From positions 46,590-110,589 of the forward strand of contig JAGRGQ010000006.1 of the NCBI GenBank assembly GCA_020445405.1: a stretch of 64,000 bases of DNA, written 5' to 3'. The position numbers were made by a program, and so were the translations under genes. This document shows, in pieces, positions 17,013-27,368 of this stretch. Under the pieces are notes generated by a model. It was not told where the DNA came from. It did not search any database and worked only from the letters and a program-made list of their open reading frames with translations. The DNA comes from Gammaproteobacteria bacterium (lineage in GTDB: Bacteria > Pseudomonadota > Gammaproteobacteria > Chromatiales > Chromatiaceae). The stretch's first letter is position 1, and each line of letters begins with the position of its first letter.

Positions 17013-19691
17013 ATGAGCGTTTCCCAGAAGAGAGCTGCCAAAATGAAGCCCGATATCGATCCGCAAGAGACTCAGGAATGGCTGGATGCATTGGATGCGG
17101 TCCTAGAAAACGAGGGTCCCGATCGCGCCCACTATCTGCTGGAGCGACTGATAGACAAAGCCAGACGCTCGGGAACACATCTTCCTTACAGAGCTGTAAC
17201 AGCATATGTCAACACAATTCCGGTTACCCGGCAGAAACGCTTTCCCGGCGACCGGTCCATGGAGCGGCGCATCCGTTCTTTCATTCGCTGGAATGCGATG
17301 GCGATGGTGGTTCAGGCCAACCGCATCTCCTCCGAGTTGGGTGGGCACATCTCCAGTTTTGCTTCGGCGGCAACCCTTTTCGATATCGGTTTCAATCACT
17401 TCTTCAGGGGAAGAAGTCCCTCCCAGGATGCCGATCTGGTCTTTTTTCAGGGTCATTCGGCGCCCGGTATCTATGCACGTGCTTACCTTGAGGGGAGAAT
17501 CAGTGAAGAGGAGCTTTACAACTTCCGCCAGGAGGTGGAAGGCAACGGCCTATCATCCTACCCACATCCCTGGCTGATGCCGGGTTTCTGGCAGTTTCCA
17601 ACGGTCTCCATGGGTCTCGGACCATTGATGGCGATCTACCAGGCGCGCTTTATGCGTTATCTGGATGACAGGGAGATCGTGAAAACCGGCAGCCGCAAAG
17701 TGTGGGCATTCATGGGCGATGGCGAAATGGACGAACCCGAGTCGCTCGGTGCCATTTCGCTGGCCGGGCGGGAACGTCTGGATAACCTGGTCTTCGTGGT
17801 CAACTGCAATCTACAGCGTCTGGACGGCCCGGTGCGCGGCAATAGCAAAATAATTCAGGAACTCGAAGGGGTGTTTCGCGGCGCTGGGTGGAACGTGATC
17901 AAAGTGATTTGGGGAGGCTACTGGGATCCGCTGTTGGCCAGAGACACGGATGGCCTGCTGCTCAAGCGTATGGAAGAGTGCGTTGACGGTGATTATCAGA
18001 CTTACAAGGCCAAGGGCGGCACTTATACCCGCGAGCACTTTTTTGGCAAATATCCAGAGCTGGCTGAGATGGTGGCCACCATGACCGACGAGGATATCTG
18101 GCGGCTCAACCGCGGCGGCCATGATCCCCTTAAGGTCTACGCGGCCTACGCAAGCGCGATGGAGCATAAGGGGCAACCGACCGTTGTGCTGGCAAAAACA
18201 GTCAAGGGATACGGCATGGGCCTGGCGGGAGAAGGTCAGAATATCACCCACTCTCAGAAGAAGATGGGAGAGGTGGCACTGCGAGCGTTTCGGGATCGTT
18301 TTAACATTCCTATTCCGGACGATCGAATCGGTGAGGCGCCATTCTTCAAGCCACCGGCGGAGAGTCCGGAACTCACCTATATGAAAGAGTGCAGGGAGAA
18401 GCTGGGAGGCTTTCTTCCGCGGCGTTTCGTCGATGCCCCCAGGCTGGAAATACCCGGCCTCGACATTTTCAAGCCGCTGCTGGAGGGCAGCGGTGACAAG
18501 GAGATGTCTACCACCATGGCATTCGTGCGCCTTTTGACCATGCTGGTCCGGGACAAGAAGATTGGTCAATACGTGGTCCCCATTGTACCGGACGAAGCGC
18601 GCACGTTTGGCATGGAGGGGATGTTCCGACAGCTGGGAATATACTCTTCCGTCGGTCAGCTCTATAAGCCCGTGGACGCGGATCAGGTGATGTATTACCG
18701 GGAGGACCGAAAAGGCCAGATACTGGAGGAGGGGATAACCGAAGCCGGTGCCATGTCCTCATGGATCGCGGCGGCCACTTCCTACAGCAACCACGGAACG
18801 AGCATGATTCCGTTCTATATCTACTACTCGATGTTCGGCTTTCAGCGTATCGGTGATCTCGCCTGGGCCGCTGGCGACATGCAGGCCCGGGGATTTCTGA
18901 TGGGCGGTACTGCGGGGCGCACCACGTTGGCGGGAGAGGGGCTGCAACATCAGGATGGCCATAGCCACCTGCAGGCGGCCACCATCCCCAACTGTGTCTC
19001 CTACGATCCGACATTTGCTTATGAACTGGCCGTTATCATTCAGGACGGTATGCGGCGCATGTTTCTTGAGCAGGAGAATATCTTCTACTACATCACGGTA
19101 ATGAACGAAAACTACCCTCAGCCTGCGCTACCCAGTGGAGTGGAGGAGGGTATTATCAGGGGTTTGTATCTCTACCAGAAAGGCGGGCGTCGCAAAAAGC
19201 GGGTTCAGCTAATGGGCAGCGGTACCATTCTGCGTGAGGTGCTGGCCGCCGGCGATTTGTTGGAGAGCGATTTTGGCGTATCCGCAGATGTCTGGAGTGT
19301 CACAAGTTTCAACGAACTCGCACGGGACGGTCAGGATGTAGAGCGCTGGAACATGCTCCATCCGGACGAGCAGCCACGGGTCTGTTATTTACAGCGTTCG
19401 ATGGCGGATTTCAAAGGCCCGGTGATTGCCGCAACCGACTATATCAGAGCCTACCCCAACCAGATTCGTCAGTACGTCAAAGGCAGCTACAGAGTGCTGG
19501 GTACCGACGGCTTCGGACGCAGCGACCTGCGCTCGCAGCTGCGCAGATTCTTCGAAGTCAATCGCTATTATGTTGTGCTGGCTGCGCTGACGGCATTGGT
19601 GGAAAGCGGTGAGCTGGAATCTTCGGTGATCGGCGATGCAATCAGAAAATACCGGATCGACCCTGAAAAACCCAACCCGATGACCGTCTGA
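17013..19691 (+). CDS. aceE: Pyruvate dehydrogenase E1 component, homodimeric
   Basis: Thiamine-diphosphate-dependent decarboxylation of pyruvate and transfer of the acetyl group to lipoyl-E2. The 892 residues match the single-chain E1 of Gammaproteobacteria throughout. The TPP/Mg site GDGEMDEPES with downstream NCNLQRLDGPV, HNPYPHP-equivalent SSYPHPWLMP, DEARTFGMEGMFRQLGIY and EGLQHQDGHSH are all present. The start is either ATG 17013 or ATG 17043; the latter has AGAGAG upstream, whereas the former has little. It begins an aceE-aceF transcript, with aceF 14 bp later. Confidence 0.97.
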   Translation: MSVSQKRAAKMKPDIDPQETQEWLDALDAVLENEGPDRAHYLLERLIDKARRSGTHLPYRAVTAYVNTIPVTRQKRFPGDRSMERRIRSFIRWNAMAMVVQANRISSELGGHISSFASAATLFDIGFNHFFRGRSPSQDADLVFFQGHSAPGIYARAYLEGRISEEELYNFRQEVEGNGLSSYPHPWLMPGFWQFPTVSMGLGPLMAIYQARFMRYLDDREIVKTGSRKVWAFMGDGEMDEPESLGAISLAGRERLDNLVFVVNCNLQRLDGPVRGNSKIIQELEGVFRGAGWNVIKVIWGGYWDPLLARDTDGLLLKRMEECVDGDYQTYKAKGGTYTREHFFGKYPELAEMVATMTDEDIWRLNRGGHDPLKVYAAYASAMEHKGQPTVVLAKTVKGYGMGLAGEGQNITHSQKKMGEVALRAFRDRFNIPIPDDRIGEAPFFKPPAESPELTYMKECREKLGGFLPRRFVDAPRLEIPGLDIFKPLLEGSGDKEMSTTMAFVRLLTMLVRDKKIGQYVVPIVPDEARTFGMEGMFRQLGIYSSVGQLYKPVDADQVMYYREDRKGQILEEGITEAGAMSSWIAAATSYSNHGTSMIPFYIYYSMFGFQRIGDLAWAAGDMQARGFLMGGTAGRTTLAGEGLQHQDGHSHLQAATIPNCVSYDPTFAYELAVIIQDGMRRMFLEQENIFYYITVMNENYPQPALPSGVEEGIIRGLYLYQKGGRRKKRVQLMGSGTILREVLAAGDLLESDFGVSADVWSVTSFNELARDGQDVERWNMLHPDEQPRVCYLQRSMADFKGPVIAATDYIRAYPNQIRQYVKGSYRVLGTDGFGRSDLRSQLRRFFEVNRYYVVLAALTALVESGELESSVIGDAIRKYRIDPEKPNPMTV

Positions 19692-19705
19692 CCGGAGGAT
19701 ATAGC

Positions 19706-21412
19706 GTGGCAACAGAAAAGAGCGTATTGGTGCCTGATATCGGTGATTTCGAAGGGGTTGAGGTTATCGAGATTCTGGTTGCGTCCGGAGACAGAATCAA
19801 ACAGGAAGATTCCCTGGTTACCCTGGAGAGCGACAAAGCATCGATAGAAATACCTTCTCCTTTTGACGGCATAGTACGGGAGGTTGTGATCAAGGTCGGC
19901 GACAAGGTGAGCCAGGGCAGTCTGCTTCTGCGCATGGATGTCGGCGACGACCGGAAAGCGCAGGCAGAACAGTCGGAAAAAAGCGATAAGGTCCAACAGA
20001 CCGAGCCCCCGCCACCGCTGCCTCCTCTGCCACCGGCTGCGGAGACGTTGTCAGCGGGCGGCACCGCTCAGGGGGGCGGAGAGCTGGTCGAAAAGGCGGT
20101 GGTGGTTCCTGATATCGGTGATTTCCATGGCGTTGAGGTGATCGAGATTCTGGTATCCGAGGGGGACAACGTCGATGTGGAAGAGTCCCTGGTAACGCTT
20201 GAAAGCGATAAGGCCTCAATGGAGATTCCCTCGCCCCTGACCGGAGTGGTATCCGGTATTGGTGTCAAGGTGGGTGACCGGGTGAGCGAAGGCGACCTGT
20301 TGTTGAAGTTGAAAACGCCTGTAAATACACCGTCTGCCGGGATTATTCCCGACCGTCCGGGTGTACCAACAGCAGTGGCTGCTCAGGAGGCGGCGGCTGC
20401 GCCCGTCCCGAATTGGGATGCAGCGGGTGGCTCAGGCCGACAGGCGGGGGAGAAGGAGTTGCGGCAACCACCGGTTTTGGCGCGTCCCTCTGATTTGACC
20501 GGCAGCGTTCCGCACGCCAGTCCCTCGGTGAGGCGTTTTGCCAGGGAACTGGGCGCCGATCTCACGCAAATCACCGGCACCGGTCTCAAGCAGCGCATTA
20601 CCAAAGAGGATGTTCAGAACTATATCAAACGTGCTTTGCGCGGTGCCGCACCCAGCGCTCCGTCAACCGGTCCAATGCAGTTGCCGGGAATACCGGAAGT
20701 TGATTTTTCCAAATTTGGCGAGATAGAGGAGACTCCGCTCAGCCGGATCAAAAAGCTCAGTGGTACCCATCTTTCCGCCTGCTGGTTGAACATTCCCCAT
20801 GTCACACAGCATGACGAGGTGGACATTACCAGCCTGGAATCGTTTCGCAATGAGCAGAAGGATGTTGCTGCCAGGCAGGATATTCGCCTGACATTTCTTC
20901 CGTTTCTGCTGAAAGCCTGTGTCGGGGTGCTGCGGCAGCTGCCTGAATTCAACAGTTCTCTCAGCCCTGATCGCAACAGCCTGATCTTCAAAAAGTATTA
21001 CCATATCGGTGTGGCGGTCGATACGCCGAATGGGCTGGTGGTTCCAGTAGTGCGCAATGTCGATAAAAAAGGGGTACTGGAACTGGCATCGGAGCTGATG
21101 GCGATCAGCGCGCGCGCGCGCGATGGCAAACTCTCTCCATCTGATCTGCAGGGCGGTTGTTTTTCCATTTCCAGTCTTGGGGGTATTGGCGGCACCGCTT
21201 TCACGCCGATTGTAAACGCCCCGGAGGTTGCTATTCTTGGCGTGTCCAGATCCATGATCAAACCGGTTTGGGACGGTAAGGATTTCCAACCGAGGTTGAT
21301 GTTGCCGATTTCTTTATCCTATGACCATCGTGTCATCGATGGCGCAATGGCTGCGCGTTTTACCACGATGTTGTCAGGGCTGTTGTCCGATATGCGGCGG
21401 CTTTTGCTCTGA
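19706..21412 (+). CDS. aceF: Dihydrolipoamide acetyltransferase (pyruvate dehydrogenase E2)
   Basis: Core of the pyruvate dehydrogenase complex; moves the acetyl group to CoA. The 568 residues contain two lipoyl domains (ESDKASIEIPSP with Lys44, ESDKASMEIPSP with Lys169) and a Pro-rich linker after each. An E3-binding domain (SPSVRRFARELGADL) and a C-terminal catalytic domain ending in DHRVIDGAMAARF follow. Many enterobacterial E2 proteins have three lipoyl domains; here there are two. The GTG start has GGAGG upstream and lies 14 bp after aceE. Confidence 0.97.
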   Translation: MATEKSVLVPDIGDFEGVEVIEILVASGDRIKQEDSLVTLESDKASIEIPSPFDGIVREVVIKVGDKVSQGSLLLRMDVGDDRKAQAEQSEKSDKVQQTEPPPPLPPLPPAAETLSAGGTAQGGGELVEKAVVVPDIGDFHGVEVIEILVSEGDNVDVEESLVTLESDKASMEIPSPLTGVVSGIGVKVGDRVSEGDLLLKLKTPVNTPSAGIIPDRPGVPTAVAAQEAAAAPVPNWDAAGGSGRQAGEKELRQPPVLARPSDLTGSVPHASPSVRRFARELGADLTQITGTGLKQRITKEDVQNYIKRALRGAAPSAPSTGPMQLPGIPEVDFSKFGEIEETPLSRIKKLSGTHLSACWLNIPHVTQHDEVDITSLESFRNEQKDVAARQDIRLTFLPFLLKACVGVLRQLPEFNSSLSPDRNSLIFKKYYHIGVAVDTPNGLVVPVVRNVDKKGVLELASELMAISARARDGKLSPSDLQGGCFSISSLGGIGGTAFTPIVNAPEVAILGVSRSMIKPVWDGKDFQPRLMLPISLSYDHRVIDGAMAARFTTMLSGLLSDMRRLLL

Positions 21413-21704
21413 AGCCATGGTTTGGGTTCGGCTTTACTGCCATAAGTTTAGAGTCTCCTCGGGATAAATAATTTTAATTTAACCGGATTTAAGATAATCT
21501 TGGTGCACTGCAATAGTCGTCACGTATTTTCTAGCGGTCAAGTCTTAAACATCCGTCGGCCAAAGAGAATGTTGGAGGGTTCTGAATGAAGCGCATTCTC
21601 TCCCTTTCGCAATTGCCATAACCGGGAAGATTCCGTGTCTGTTTCCATCCGGTGGTAAACGGGGTTTAATCCGTCGTGACCCAGTGAACAGGAGGATTGT
21701 GTGT

Positions 21705-23117
21705 ATGCATGCTGAAGTGTTGGTGTTGGGAGCCGGTCCCGGAGGATACAGTGCTGCCTTTCGCGCGGCGGATCTGGGAAAAAAGGTGGTTCTGGTTGAA
21801 CGCTACTCCACTCTGGGTGGTGTCTGCCTTAATGTCGGATGTATCCCTTCTAAAGCCTTGCTGCACGCCGCTGCCATGATCAACGAAGCTGCAGAGATGG
21901 AGCAGTTGGGGATCGGATTCGGCAAACCCACCATCGATCTGGAAAAATTACGTTCCGGTAAGGATAAAGTGGTCAACCGGCTCACTCAGGGATTGGCCGC
22001 CATGGCGAAGCAGCGGGGCGTGACCGTGGTGCAGGGCTGGGGCGCTTTCGAATCGCCCAAGCAGCTCAAGGTGGAAACGGAAAACAAGAGTGTCACCATC
22101 GAATTCGAATACGCGATAATCGCCTGTGGTTCGCGTCCGGTCGAGATTCCTGGCTTTCCAAATGATGACCCCCGACTGATTAACTCCACCGGTGCGTTGG
22201 AACTGACCGAAATTCCGAACAAACTGCTGGTGGTCGGAGGAGGCATTATCGGGCTGGAAATGGGGACGGTTTATGCCTCACTGGGCGCCATGGTCGATGT
22301 GGTTGAACTGCAGAGCAACCTGATTCCCGGCTGTGATCCGGATCTCGTACGCCCACTGAGAAAACGCCTGGATCAGCGATTCGGCAGCATTATGCTGGAG
22401 ACCAAGGTCACTGAAATCAAGGCGCAGAAAAACGGATTAAAAGTTCAGTTCGAGGGCAGGAACGCACCCGACAAACCACAGCTTTACGACAAGGTTCTGG
22501 TGGCGGTCGGAAGAGTTCCAAACGGTAAACTGATCGGCGCCGAAAAGGCGGGCATTCATGTTGACGAGCGTGGATTCATTCCCGTGGATGGGCATATGCG
22601 TACCAACGTACCGAATATCTATGCTATCGGCGATGTGGTGGGTAATCCGATGTTGGCTCATAAAGCGACCCATGAAGCGAAAGTGGCTGCCGAAGTTATA
22701 GTGGGGCAGCCGTCGTTGTTCGACCCGCTCACTATTCCCTCCGTCGCCTATACCGACCCGGAAGTGGCATGGATGGGCCTGACGGAAACGGAAGCCAAAG
22801 TGAAGGGTGTGGCGTATGAAAAGGGTGTTTTTCCATGGGCGGCTTCCGGCCGCGCATTGGGCATCGGGCGCGAAGAGGGGATGACCAAACTGCTGCTGGA
22901 TCCCGATACCAAGCGGATCCTTGGCGCGGGTATCGTGGGCGTTAATGCCGGGGAGTTGATCGGTGAAACGGTGCTGGCGCTGGAAATGGGTGCCGACATG
23001 GAAGATATCGGGTTGACCGTCCATCCCCATCCGACGCTGAACGAGACCATCGGCATGGCAGCCGAGATGGCCGAGGGTACGATTACCGACCTGATCCCGC
23101 CGCGCAAACGAAAATAG
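21705..23117 (+). CDS. lpd: Dihydrolipoamide dehydrogenase (E3)
   Basis: FAD enzyme that reoxidises the lipoyl groups of E2 with NAD+. The 470-residue protein has GAGPGGYSAAFRAADLG for FAD, the redox-active disulfide GGVCLNVGCIPSKALLH, a second Rossmann motif GGGIIGLEMG and the C-terminal HPHPTLNE with the catalytic His-Glu. There is no fused lipoyl domain. ATG 21705 has AGGAGG 9 nt upstream. The 292-bp gap after aceF has an inverted repeat (AGAGAATG...CATTCTCT, about 21566-21603), and lpd may have its own promoter. Confidence 0.97.
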   Translation: MHAEVLVLGAGPGGYSAAFRAADLGKKVVLVERYSTLGGVCLNVGCIPSKALLHAAAMINEAAEMEQLGIGFGKPTIDLEKLRSGKDKVVNRLTQGLAAMAKQRGVTVVQGWGAFESPKQLKVETENKSVTIEFEYAIIACGSRPVEIPGFPNDDPRLINSTGALELTEIPNKLLVVGGGIIGLEMGTVYASLGAMVDVVELQSNLIPGCDPDLVRPLRKRLDQRFGSIMLETKVTEIKAQKNGLKVQFEGRNAPDKPQLYDKVLVAVGRVPNGKLIGAEKAGIHVDERGFIPVDGHMRTNVPNIYAIGDVVGNPMLAHKATHEAKVAAEVIVGQPSLFDPLTIPSVAYTDPEVAWMGLTETEAKVKGVAYEKGVFPWAASGRALGIGREEGMTKLLLDPDTKRILGAGIVGVNAGELIGETVLALEMGADMEDIGLTVHPHPTLNETIGMAAEMAEGTITDLIPPRKRK

Positions 23118-23449
23118 TGAATCGGACAGCGGTGCTGACATTCGATCAGCCGTCGTATCAGGGCAACCCTGGCTCGACTTGCGATAAACCGGTCCGTTGG
23201 ATCAAACCTGAATTCCGGTTGCCGCTTCAGACTGGCAGATTGTGTGGTGCTAACGCTTGTAAAGCCATCAGACCGCAGGGTGCGCAAATAAGAAACCGGG
23301 TTAAAACTTAAGCATTGCGGCGCCCCCGCCGACATGATCTATACCTGAAACGGATTTCGAACCTCCGCCAACCAGCGGCCTGGTGAGATTAGAGAAGCGT
23401 TTCGCTGAATGCTGAAGATAACTGTATTTCAGGAGTAATCAGGTGCCTT
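23118..23449. other. 332-bp intergenic region lpd / hydrolase gene
   Basis: I see no gene, strong hairpin or repeat. It presumably carries the promoter of the hydrolase gene. Confidence 0.4.
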
Positions 23450-24223
23450 ATGAGATTGCATTTCCGTGAGTACGGAAGCTATAGTGAACGGCGCCCCACG
23501 CTGATATTTCTTCATGGGCTGCTCGGCTCTGCATCCAACTGGCACAGCATTGCACGCAAATTGGAAGCGCGCGCGCATGTCATCGTTCCGGATCTGCGCA
23601 ATCACGGCCGTTCGCCCCACGCTGAAGCGATGAACTATCCGTCGATGGCGGCTGACCTGAGCGAGCTTATCGATGATCAGGGTCTGGATTCGGCGTTGCT
23701 GGTGGGGCACAGCATGGGAGGCAAGGTCGCGATGTGGCTGGCGCTCACGCAGCCCGAATTGGTTACCGGTCTGGTAGTGGTGGATATAGCACCGGTAACT
23801 TATCCCCAGCGCTTCGAATCGATATTCGTCGCCTTGCGTGGGATAGATATAGCGAATCTGAAAAGCCGTGGGCAGGCGGATCAGTTGTTGGCTTCGGCAA
23901 TCGGTGAACCCGGCTTGCGTCAATTCCTGCTGCAAAACCTGGAGCGGGGTGGAGATGCCTGGCGCTGGCGAAGCAACCTCTCGGTTCTGAACCGGGAACT
24001 TCGCACCCTGGCCGGTTTTCCCGATGCATCGGATTACACCATCTATCCAGGTCCTGTGCTGTTCATCTGGGGCGGCGCTTCGGATTATCTGAAACCGGAA
24101 TTTCAGCCGCGTATACGAACTCTTTTTCCTTACGCCAGATTCCGCGTGATCTCCGGAGCCGGTCATTGGGTTTACGCGGAGCAGCCCGATGCATTTTATA
24201 CCGCTCTCAATGGCTTTTTGTGA
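23450..24223 (+). CDS. ybfF: Alpha/beta-hydrolase, YbfF-like esterase
   Basis: A 257-residue alpha/beta-hydrolase. HGLLGSASNWHSIA is the oxyanion-hole region, DLRNHGRSPH is the segment shared by YbfF/ABHD11 relatives, GHSMGGK carries the nucleophile Ser, and the C-terminal GAGHWVYAEQPDAF carries the catalytic His. The expected substrates are short- to medium-chain acyl esters or thioesters, but the physiological one is not known. AGGTG lies 5 nt before the ATG. The gene is monocistronic or leads into the HerA-like gene 77 bp later. Confidence 0.85.
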   Translation: MRLHFREYGSYSERRPTLIFLHGLLGSASNWHSIARKLEARAHVIVPDLRNHGRSPHAEAMNYPSMAADLSELIDDQGLDSALLVGHSMGGKVAMWLALTQPELVTGLVVVDIAPVTYPQRFESIFVALRGIDIANLKSRGQADQLLASAIGEPGLRQFLLQNLERGGDAWRWRSNLSVLNRELRTLAGFPDASDYTIYPGPVLFIWGGASDYLKPEFQPRIRTLFPYARFRVISGAGHWVYAEQPDAFYTALNGFL

Positions 24224-24300
24224 AAAATTGGGGAGCTACACTCGCAGGTTACTGTGGGCTATCATGATGTGTATCAGCGCCAACAAGGTGTAACGATCGG

Positions 24301-25974
24301 ATGGAAAACATAACCAGACTTTGCATTGCAAGACTCACGGATGTTCAGGACAGTAAGATGACCGCGGCGCTCGTTGTTGGAGGTGGCGGTTTTCCGTTTA
24401 TCGATGTGGACCACCATCAGGTCGCAGTAGGGGAGATCGGCACGCACGTGCTGATACGTCAGGGTGAGATTCAGGTGGTTGCGCAGGTAATCAGGGCGCG
24501 CCAGGAACTGCTGCCGGTCGCGGCGGGGTCGGGGGCCGGCGGAAACGGCGAACCCATGAAGAGAGGTTTGCTGGACCTGTTGCCGCTGGGGGATCTCAGT
24601 AGAAACGGCGTATTCAGCAGGGGTGTGGTTCACTACCCGACCCCCGGTGCCGAAGTCCATCTGATGCGTAAGGTGGAGGTGGAGTCTCTATTCAAGAAGT
24701 TCCAGCTCAAGGGTTACGAACTCGGATACCTGCCCACGATGCCAAGTGTCGGCATCTGCCTGGATCCATCGACGCTGTTTGCGCGGCATCTCGCCATACT
24801 GGGACAATCGGGTTCCGGTAAATCCTGGGGTGTGGCGAATATCCTGCAGCGGGCGGTGAATACCATGCCCAATGCGCATATCATTCTGCTCGACCTGCAT
24901 GGCGAGTATGCCTGGCACGATCCCGGCGGTGTACAGCACGCGGCGTTTCAGGAAAACACCTATCGTTATGTGGACGCACGCGATCTGGAGATACCATACT
25001 GGCTGTTGACATACGGCGAGCTGGTGGATCTTTTAATCGACCGTTCCGACGAAAAAGCATCGACCCAGATGGCGTTTCTCCGGGAGGTATTGCTGCATTT
25101 GAGGAAAAAAGCCAATGAAGATCTGGAGGGGGTTCACATAACGATCGATTCCCCGGTCTATTTCGATCTGTCGGAACTCTTTATGGCGTTCAAGCGGGCA
25201 AACGAACAGGTCACCGATTTTGGCAAGGTGAAAGGACCGTTGTTTGGCCAGTTTGATGAGTTCGTTGTCAAGCTGCAGGCGCGTTTCAACGATGTCCGTT
25301 ACGATTTTCTGTTCAAACCCAAGCGGCGCAAGTCGTCGGACACACTGGCGGATCTGCTGCGTGATTTCGTCGGACTGAGAAAACCCAGCCGTCAGATTAC
25401 CGTGATAGATTTCAGCTCGGTGCCATTTGATGTACGCCCGACGGTATCCGCCCAGATCGGAAGGTTGACTTTTGAGTTCAACTACTGGAATCCGCGTTCC
25501 CGTGAGTTTCCGATTCTGCTGATGTGCGAGGAGGCACACTCCTACATTCCGCGCGCTGCCGATACCCAGTATGACGGCACCAGGCGTTCCATGGAACGAA
25601 TCGCCAAAGAGGGCCGAAAGTACGGTGTGGGTCTGGCGGTGGTGAGTCAGCGCCCTTATGAGCTGTCCGAGACCGTGCTGGCTCAGTGCGGCAATTATAT
25701 CTGTCTGCGGATATCCAACCCGGACGATCAGGAGTATATCCGTGGACTGGTGCCGGATGCCGAAGCGGGACTGGTCGACATCCTTTCGTCCCTGGGGCGT
25801 GGAGAGGCGATGGCGATGGGGGAAGCGCTGCCGATCCCGACCCGGTTCATGTTCCACCCGCCAAATCCGACTCCGAACAGTAACGATATCGATTTCTATG
25901 GCCAATGGAAAAAAGGCGTGGAAACGCTGGATGTTGACGCCATCGTAAACGCTTGGCGGCGTCAGAAAAAATAG
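24301..25974 (+). CDS. HerA/DUF87-family ATPase
   Basis: A 557-residue hexameric-translocase-type ATPase. The N-terminal beta-rich HAS-barrel-like region (about 1-110) is followed by the RecA core. Walker A is GQSGSGKSWG (about residue 164), there is a DLHGEYAW motif, Walker B is ILLMCEEAHSY, and the sensor/arginine-finger region reads RRSMERIAKEGRKYGVGLAVVSQRP. HerA proteins drive DNA translocation with a nuclease partner (NurA in archaea; SIR2 or DUF4297 proteins in bacterial defence). No nuclease, SIR2 or defence gene is adjacent; neighbours are a hydrolase and argG. AAGGTG lies 9 nt upstream. The partner and role are unknown. Confidence 0.85.
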   Translation: MENITRLCIARLTDVQDSKMTAALVVGGGGFPFIDVDHHQVAVGEIGTHVLIRQGEIQVVAQVIRARQELLPVAAGSGAGGNGEPMKRGLLDLLPLGDLSRNGVFSRGVVHYPTPGAEVHLMRKVEVESLFKKFQLKGYELGYLPTMPSVGICLDPSTLFARHLAILGQSGSGKSWGVANILQRAVNTMPNAHIILLDLHGEYAWHDPGGVQHAAFQENTYRYVDARDLEIPYWLLTYGELVDLLIDRSDEKASTQMAFLREVLLHLRKKANEDLEGVHITIDSPVYFDLSELFMAFKRANEQVTDFGKVKGPLFGQFDEFVVKLQARFNDVRYDFLFKPKRRKSSDTLADLLRDFVGLRKPSRQITVIDFSSVPFDVRPTVSAQIGRLTFEFNYWNPRSREFPILLMCEEAHSYIPRAADTQYDGTRRSMERIAKEGRKYGVGLAVVSQRPYELSETVLAQCGNYICLRISNPDDQEYIRGLVPDAEAGLVDILSSLGRGEAMAMGEALPIPTRFMFHPPNPTPNSNDIDFYGQWKKGVETLDVDAIVNAWRRQKK

Positions 25975-26092
25975 TCAGCAGCCGCTATTTCAGGAGCGCC
26001 GGTAGCCACCCCTGCTATAATCCACGGTTTTTAACGCGCATCTATATTTTTCTCCCTCCCGAACGGGAGAGTTCTGCTCTGGAGCAAGCACT

Positions 26093-27325
26093 ATGTCAGC
26101 GTCTGGTGTCAAAAAAGTTGTACTGGCCTATTCCGGCGGACTGGATACCTCCATCATTCTCAAATGGCTGGAGGAGCAGTATCAGTGTGAAGTGGTGACC
26201 TTTACCGCCGATCTCGGGCAGGGGGGAGAAGTGGAGCCTGCCAGGGCAAAGGCGAGGGCGGCCGGGGTAAAGGAGATTTACATCGAGGATCTGCGCGAGG
26301 AGTTTGTTCGCGACTATGTGTTTCCGATGTTTCGTGCCAATGCCGTGTACGAAGGGGAATATCTGCTGGGCACGTCCATTGCCCGGCCGTTGATCGCCAA
26401 GCGGCTGGTTGAGATCGCACGCGAAACCGGTGCCGACGCCGTTTCCCACGGCGCCACCGGCAAGGGCAACGATCAGGTGCGTTTTGAGCTGGGTGCCTAT
26501 GCATTGATGCCCGATGTGAGGATTATTGCCCCCTGGCGGGAGTGGGATCTCTTGTCCAGGGAGAAGCTGATGGCATACGCGGAGAAGCACGGTATTCCGG
26601 TTGAACTGAAACGGGAGGGCGGTAAATCGCCGTACTCTATGGACGCCAATCTGCTGCACATCTCTTACGAAGGCTACGATCTGGAAGATCCCTGGACCGA
26701 GCCGTCGGAAGATATGTGGCGCTGGACCGTTTCACCGGAGGCTGCGCCGGCCAAACCCACTTACCTGGAGCTGGGGTTTCGTCATGGCGATATCGTGGCG
26801 CTCGACGGAGAGGAGATGAGTCCGGCAACCGTGCTTGAGACGCTCAACCGGGTGGGGGGAGAGAACGGCATCGGCCGTGACGATATCGTTGAGAACCGCT
26901 ATGTCGGCATGAAATCCCGGGGCTGTTATGAGACACCGGGCGGCACAATTATGTTGAAGGCGCACCGGGCCATGGAGTCCTTGACGCTGGACCGTGAATC
27001 CGCTCACCTCAAAGACGAATTGATGCCGCGTTACGCCAGCCTGGTCTACAACGGATACTGGTGGAGTCCCGAGCGCAAGATGATGCAGGCAGCCATCGAC
27101 CAGACCCAGACAGTGGTGAATGGAGAGGTTCGTCTTAAACTTTACAAGGGAAATGTCATGGTGGTGGGGCGCAGATCTGAAAGCAACAGCCTTTTCGACG
27201 AATCGATCGCTACGTTCGAAGACGATGCCGGTGCCTACGACCAGAAAGATGCGGGAGGTTTCATCAGACTTAATGCATTGCGCCTGCGGGTCGCAGCTCG
27301 ACGGGGTGCAAAGTCGGCGAAATAA
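26093..27325 (+). CDS. argG: Argininosuccinate synthase
   Basis: ATP-dependent condensation of citrulline and aspartate, the seventh step of arginine synthesis. The 410 residues match the type I enzyme. It has the P-loop [26 protein letters not shown], and [21 protein letters not shown] lies upstream of the ATG. argH is not adjacent. It begins 118 bp after the HerA-like gene and may have its own promoter. Confidence 0.98.
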   Translation: MSASGVKKVVLAYSGGLDTSIILKWLEEQYQCEVVTFTADLGQGGEVEPARAKARAAGVKEIYIEDLREEFVRDYVFPMFRANAVYEGEYLLGTSIARPLIAKRLVEIARETGADAVSHGATGKGNDQVRFELGAYALMPDVRIIAPWREWDLLSREKLMAYAEKHGIPVELKREGGKSPYSMDANLLHISYEGYDLEDPWTEPSEDMWRWTVSPEAAPAKPTYLELGFRHGDIVALDGEEMSPATVLETLNRVGGENGIGRDDIVENRYVGMKSRGCYETPGGTIMLKAHRAMESLTLDRESAHLKDELMPRYASLVYNGYWWSPERKMMQAAIDQTQTVVNGEVRLKLYKGNVMVVGRRSESNSLFDESIATFEDDAGAYDQKDAGGFIRLNALRLRVAARRGAKSAK

Positions 27326-27368
27326 TATCCCACTTGTTTTTCATGGCAGATGGGCTAAGTTTAGCTGC

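Noticed and set aside
24301..25974. Defence island centred on the HerA-like gene
   Set aside because: No nuclease, SIR2, restriction or toxin gene within 10 kb on either side; neighbours are metabolic.
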